From: SZUA-36 sp963753105
GTDB lineage: Bacteria; Pseudomonadota; Gammaproteobacteria; Xanthomonadales; SZUA-36
Direction: 5' to 3'
Length of the DNA: 64,000 bases
Assembly: GCA_963753105.1 (NCBI GenBank)
Contig: CAVWBD010000006.1
Span: 62,001 to 126,000, forward strand
The notes below the pieces were generated by a model. The model did not search any database. It saw nothing but the letters and a program-made list of their open reading frames with translations, and was not told where the DNA came from. A program made the position numbers and the translations under genes. How positions within the stretch are numbered: the stretch's first letter is position 1; each line of letters opens with the position of its first letter. Positions 61,077 through 64,000 of the stretch are shown here, piece by piece.

Positions 61077-61340
61077 TCATTCCGTCGCCGACTTAACCCA
61101 TACCCGGATCGCACCCATCAGGCTGATGGCCAGCCAGAATATCTCGATGATTGCCGCCGACAGGTTGAAGTTGAAATAGAGCGACACGAGGATAAAGGCC
61201 GCACCCACCGCGTTGACAAGTGAGTAAACCGGACTTTGGCCGGAAATTCGCCCGATCTGCATCCAGAAATACGGTCCCACGATCAGTACTACACCCAGGT
61301 TGCCGATCAGGTCATGCCATTGGTAATTTAAATCCATCAT
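61077..61340 (-). CDS. CBU_0592-like small membrane protein
   Basis: An 87-residue protein with three hydrophobic helices and the pattern IGNLGVVLIVGPYFWMQIGR then VNAVGAAFILVSLYFNFNLS and FWLAISLMGAIRVW. This is the layout of the CBU_0592 family, whose function is unknown. Convergent with trmJ. Confidence 0.7.
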   Translation of the reverse strand: MMDLNYQWHDLIGNLGVVLIVGPYFWMQIGRISGQSPVYSLVNAVGAAFILVSLYFNFNLSAAIIEIFWLAISLMGAIRVWVKSATE

Positions 61341-61429
61341 TTGTCCTCGTTGTTATTTTAAAAATCGCGGCGAGAGAAGCTGGTCTGGGCCATCAGCTTT
61401 GCTGATCGCGATTTGATTGTTGAAAGATA

Positions 61430-61461
61430 TTCGCGACCGGACAAGCCGGTCCCTCCTACAG
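61430..61461. repeat. Single REP element
   Basis: Reverse complement begins CTGTAGGAGGGACCGGC and continues TTGTCCGGTCGCGAA: GTAGGAGG head plus GACCGG/CCGGTC hairpin, the same class as the pair at 59162-59233. Confidence 0.8.
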
Positions 61462-61471
61462 TTTTGTCATA

Positions 61472-62098
61472 TCAGATGTAATCCGGTTGTTTCATTCCCG
61501 GCAAAATATCCGGTGCATCTATTGGTTCGCCTGCGGTTAACTCCAGCGGTACAACTCCTGCCCAGACTTCCGCATCCAGGTCGGACTTCTTGTCATTCGG
61601 TGGGCCTGTCCGGCACTTGGTGGAAAAGGTTTCGATCGGAAGCGCCAGCAGGGTGGTGGCGTTGAGTTCCTGGGGTGTGGATTTTCGCAGATCTGTGCGG
61701 CGGCCGGGCATCAGGTGATCCACCAGCGCCTGGATGGATTTGCGCTTTTCATCGAGATCGGTGATCTCATGCGCTGTGCCGAATACCATCGTTGAACGGT
61801 AGTTCATGGAAGAGTTAAACGTGGAACGGGCGTAGACCAGGCCATCGTAATGCGTCACCGTGACGCAACAGCGTGCGCCTGAGGCCAGGGTTTTCATCAC
61901 CCGGCTGGCCACCGAGCCGTGGATCAGCAACTGTCTGCCCATGCGGGCATATGCCATCGGGATAACATAGGGCTGGTCGTCCAGTGTGAAACCCACATGG
62001 CAGAGCTTGCCGGCGTCGAGCACCTCGCAGGCCAGCTCATATTCGTGGCTGCCGCGGTCAGCCTCGCGTCTGAATTTGGTATCCGCTTTTTGTGTCAT
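61472..62098 (-). CDS. Pyridoxamine 5'-phosphate oxidase-like (NimA-type) flavin protein
   Basis: The ATG at 62098 has GGAG six bases upstream. The 208-residue product has a split-barrel FMN-binding fold: GKLCHVGFTLDDQPYVIPMA, LLIHGSVASRVMKTLASGAR, CCVTVTHYDGLVYARSTFNS and MNYRSTMVFGTAHEI. It resembles NimA-related proteins that bind FMN and reduce nitro compounds or act on haem breakdown. The substrate is not predictable. Divergent from the alkyltransferase-like gene. Confidence 0.8.
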   Translation of the reverse strand: MTQKADTKFRREADRGSHEYELACEVLDAGKLCHVGFTLDDQPYVIPMAYARMGRQLLIHGSVASRVMKTLASGARCCVTVTHYDGLVYARSTFNSSMNYRSTMVFGTAHEITDLDEKRKSIQALVDHLMPGRRTDLRKSTPQELNATTLLALPIETFSTKCRTGPPNDKKSDLDAEVWAGVVPLELTAGEPIDAPDILPGMKQPDYI

Positions 62099-62207
62099 GT
62101 CTGTCTCCGGGTGAATTGCGTATGCCAACATGCTACCTTGTCATGCGACTCAAAGTAACCGTGCGAATAATATTTTTCGGCCGGCAGAAACCGGCGTGAT
62201 TACAAAG

Positions 62208-62582
62208 ATGGCTGCAGACAAAAAAACAGATCAAGCCGCCGATGGCAACTGGCATAAAAACGTCTGGAAGGTGGTCTGTGAGATACCACCCGGTCACGTG
62301 TTGACCTATGGCGAAGTGGCCCGTCTCGCCGGTATGCCCAGGATGGCGCGGCGTGTGAGCCAGGCGCTCAGGCGGGCTCCACGCGGTATTCGCCTGCCGT
62401 GGCACCGGGTGATCAACGCGCAGGGAAAAATCTCGTTTCCGGAAGACTCACACGGCTGGCAAAGACAGAAAGACCTGCTGGAAGAAGAAGGCGTGGTATT
62501 CCTGGACGGCAAAGTCGACCTGGAACACTTTGGCTACCGTGGCGCGGTGGATCGGCTGCTATGGGGAGATGAAGGGCAATGA
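62208..62582 (+). CDS. Alkyltransferase-like (ATL) DNA-binding protein
   Basis: The ATG at 62208 gives 124 residues. YGEVARLAGMPRMARRVSQA is the recognition helix and LPWHRVINAQGKISFP is the active-site strand, where Trp replaces the Cys of P-C-H-R in O6-methylguanine methyltransferases. ATL proteins bind O6-alkylguanine without transferring the group and flag it for nucleotide excision repair. Overlaps the thioredoxin-like gene (ATGA), so the two are coupled. Confidence 0.85.
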   Translation: MAADKKTDQAADGNWHKNVWKVVCEIPPGHVLTYGEVARLAGMPRMARRVSQALRRAPRGIRLPWHRVINAQGKISFPEDSHGWQRQKDLLEEEGVVFLDGKVDLEHFGYRGAVDRLLWGDEGQ

Positions 62583-63115
62583 GTCGCACGATCAGGGGTG
62601 TCTGGACAGCACTCCGCAGTCGTTACTGGGCATCATTGCTATTTGATGTCGCATTGCTCATCCTGGTGTTCCTGCTGATCAGTGCATGGCAGACCCGCAA
62701 CCTGCCGGATGATGAACACATGCCGCGGCTCGAATCCGTCTGGCTGGATGATATGCGGGCCGAGAACGTCATGGAACCGGGGCAGACCGGGGTGATCTAT
62801 TTCTTCGCGCCGTGGTGTTTTTACTGCAAGAAAAGCATCGATAACCTTGACAGCCTGGTGGCGAGTGGTGATCTCGCGTGGGCGAGGGTGGTCGCGCTCG
62901 ATTATGGCGACCTGGACGAGGTTCGTGAGTTCATCAAAGAGACCGGTGTCAGCCTGCCGGTGTTGCTGGGTAACGCACAAACATCCGCTGACTGGCAGAT
63001 CAAAGCTTTTCCAACCTATTTTGTCATTAATGAAGAGGGGAAAATCGCCGGCCGGTCAGTGGGTTATTCAACATCCCTCGGCTTGCGGGCAAGGGTCTGG
63101 ATGACACGAGACTGA
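62579..63115 (+). CDS. Membrane-anchored thioredoxin-like protein
   Basis: A 178-residue protein with one N-terminal helix (about 20-37, SLLFDVALLILVFLLISAW) and a periplasmic thioredoxin fold with FFAPWCFYCKKSI (C-x2-C). The cis-proline loop IKAFPTYFVINEEG and the ending LGLRARVW follow. It looks like the TlpA/ScsD group of periplasmic disulfide reductases or isomerases. No DsbD/CcdA partner lies next to it. Confidence 0.8.
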   Translation: MSRTIRGVWTALRSRYWASLLFDVALLILVFLLISAWQTRNLPDDEHMPRLESVWLDDMRAENVMEPGQTGVIYFFAPWCFYCKKSIDNLDSLVASGDLAWARVVALDYGDLDEVREFIKETGVSLPVLLGNAQTSADWQIKAFPTYFVINEEGKIAGRSVGYSTSLGLRARVWMTRD

Positions 63116-63130
63116 CTCATCCTCCCTCAG

Positions 63131-63286
63131 GCTGTGCCGTGTATTCCTTCCCGGGGCACGCTCAAGCCATCTGACCTCCAGGGATGGAGGAAATGCAGGG
63201 GATTGTCGGGAACAATCCCTGCCATGGGCGCTCGGTGTCGTATCCCGACGAATTACGGTCCCGGGTAAGGAATACCCCGGCACAGC
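63131..63286. repeat. Element A with the 51-bp module D nested inside
   Basis: Begins GCTGTGCCGTGTATTCC and ends GGAATACCCCGGCACAGC. Relative to the compact copy at 38967-39073, a 51-base segment (63171-63221) sits after CTCAAGCCAT. Its reverse complement matches 29451-29501 at 50 of 51 positions by eye. The segment holds two small hairpins (GATTGT/ACAATC and CCTCC/GGAGG). Confidence 0.85.
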
Positions 63287-63341
63287 TTGAAGCGCTCAGC
63301 TGTAGAACCTGAGAACAATCGCGACTGATCCCTTCATAACA

Positions 63342-63537
63342 GCCCGGTGGTTTGCCGGTGTGGGTGACCTCTGAGCACCGAATCCTGAGGGCCGTTAGGG
63401 GAGCAATGGACGGGATGTCCATTGCAGGTCGCCCAGGACAGGATGTCCTGTGAGGCCGGCCCCGTTAAGACGGCTCGAAGGAGAGGGTAGCCCGAAGGGC
63501 TGCAGGGCCGGGAGCCGACACCGGCAAGCCATCGGGC
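63342..63537. repeat. Element B, compact copy (196 bp)
   Basis: The terminal inverted repeats are GCCCGGTGGTTTGCCGGTGT (63342-63361) and ACACCGGCAAGCCATCGGGC (63518-63537), matching at 18 of 20 positions. Internal hairpins include ATGGACGGGATGTCCAT and AGGACAGGATGTCCT. No coding frame of note. It shows the unfilled junction GCCCGAAGGGCTGC that is interrupted in the 39133 copy. Confidence 0.85.
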
Positions 63538-63587
63538 GATAGATTGAAGCAGAATTTCGGCAAGGCGCTGTTCCCACAGGGTCGCCG

Positions 63588-64000
63588 CTACCGCAAAGTC
63601 GGGATTTCCAGCAGGATCATCTCGGTGTTTTCAGGCCCAACACCACGGGCCGCACCAAACGGGTAGTTGTTGTCATTAACGATAGCGATGGTGGTGGCAT
63701 CGATGACTGCTAAGCCTTCGATGGTCCAGAACGGGAATTGGAATTGCAGTTTGCCATCCTGGTCCAGGTCGTGGGGGTCAGCAATATCCAGCAGATCTGC
63801 GACCAGGGTCTTGATCAGGAACCCGTCTTTATCAATTTGCCTGAAATCCACCCCGTAAACCTTCTTCAACCCGGCCTCGGCACCTTGCCCGGAGTCACGT
63901 TCAATCACCAGGCCAGCAGTTTCCGAATACATCGTGAAATCCCCGATGGCGGTGGCGTCATCATCGAGCCGGTAGCGGTAACTGGGCTCATCGGCCCTGG
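63588..64000 (-). CDS. Esterase-like activity of phytase family protein (partial, C-terminal end)
   Basis: The frame stays open from the right window edge to a stop at 63588 (137 codons). The end reads IEGLAVIDATTIAIVNDNNY and then GPENTEMILLEIP. The RLDDDATAIGDFTMYSETAG stretch lies just inside the window. N-D-N-Y/F-P-F-G and a final M-I-L-L-E-I-P are typical of exported proteins annotated as esterase-like activity of phytase. The start and signal peptide lie beyond 64000. Confidence 0.7.
   Translation of the reverse strand, partial: RADEPSYRYRLDDDATAIGDFTMYSETAGLVIERDSGQGAEAGLKKVYGVDFRQIDKDGFLIKTLVADLLDIADPHDLDQDGKLQFQFPFWTIEGLAVIDATTIAIVNDNNYPFGAARGVGPENTEMILLEIPTLR

Overview
The window reads as a chromosomal segment of a gammaproteobacterium of moderate GC content. 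The evidence is a complete ccmABCDEFGHI operon, the run queA-tgt-yajC-secD-secF followed by suhB and trmJ, Kdo kinase and heptosyltransferase genes for LPS, a glutathione reductase, an RNase D and a type I REP family. No ribosomal RNA, CRISPR array, integrase or intact transposase was seen. I cannot name the genus.

Layout. 1-5233: a tightly packed + strand envelope cluster (end of a PLP aminotransferase, a YLDPGTGS-type peptide, a CDP-glycerol-type transferase, a PbgA/YejM-like membrane hydrolase, a second YidC-like insertase, a DUF6165 protein). 5354-8918: two tandem secreted seven-repeat FG-GAP propellers. 9117-11564: heptosyltransferase, Kdo kinase, acetyltransferase. 11583-17124: two exported or outer-membrane proteins, an SPFH protein with a mini ribbon-helix-helix partner, a cyclophilin, an EamA transporter and a membrane protein. 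17221-19480: two DUF6502-like paralogues, each behind an array of TGAC/TGTCA half-sites phased at exactly 19 bp. 19597-24914: methyltransferase-like protein, peptide transporter, and a padR-DUF5320-radical SAM cassette with a palindromic operator, then a universal stress protein. 25099-34799: tRNA-Arg, RNase D, an FGE-fold protein, S1/P1 nuclease, polysaccharide deacetylase and an LtaS-like hydrolase. 35103-40458: haem lipoprotein, DUF1232 protein, tRNA-Leu, metX, a TrmB-like protein and a metallo-beta-lactamase-fold protein. 40531-47237: ccm operon. 47452-53012: glutathione reductase and a large subtilase. 53074-61058: queA, tgt, Sec accessory genes, suhB and trmJ. 61077-64000: small membrane protein, flavin-type oxidase, alkyltransferase-like protein, thioredoxin-like protein and a partial phytase/esterase-like gene.

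Two window-wide patterns stand out. First, intergenic regions near 29.3, 39, 54.2, 59.3 and 63.1 kb carry a modular family of short inverted-repeat elements. Element A is about 105 bp with terminal inverted repeats of about 26 bp. Element B is about 196 bp with 20-bp terminal inverted repeats. Smaller modules are nested inside them, with matching unfilled copies elsewhere in the window. Second, four genes (the first DUF6502-like gene, ccmF, ccmI and the subtilase) are broken by seven frameshifts in total, and each is repaired by removing a single base. That one-sided bias suggests sequence errors more than gene decay, although ccmI also seems to lack its usual cytoplasmic loop.

Functionally the segment is mostly envelope biogenesis (LPS core, surface polymer, Sec, cytochrome c maturation) plus housekeeping tRNA modification. 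The least explained items are the YidC/PbgA paralogue cluster, the phased operator arrays and the nested repeat modules.
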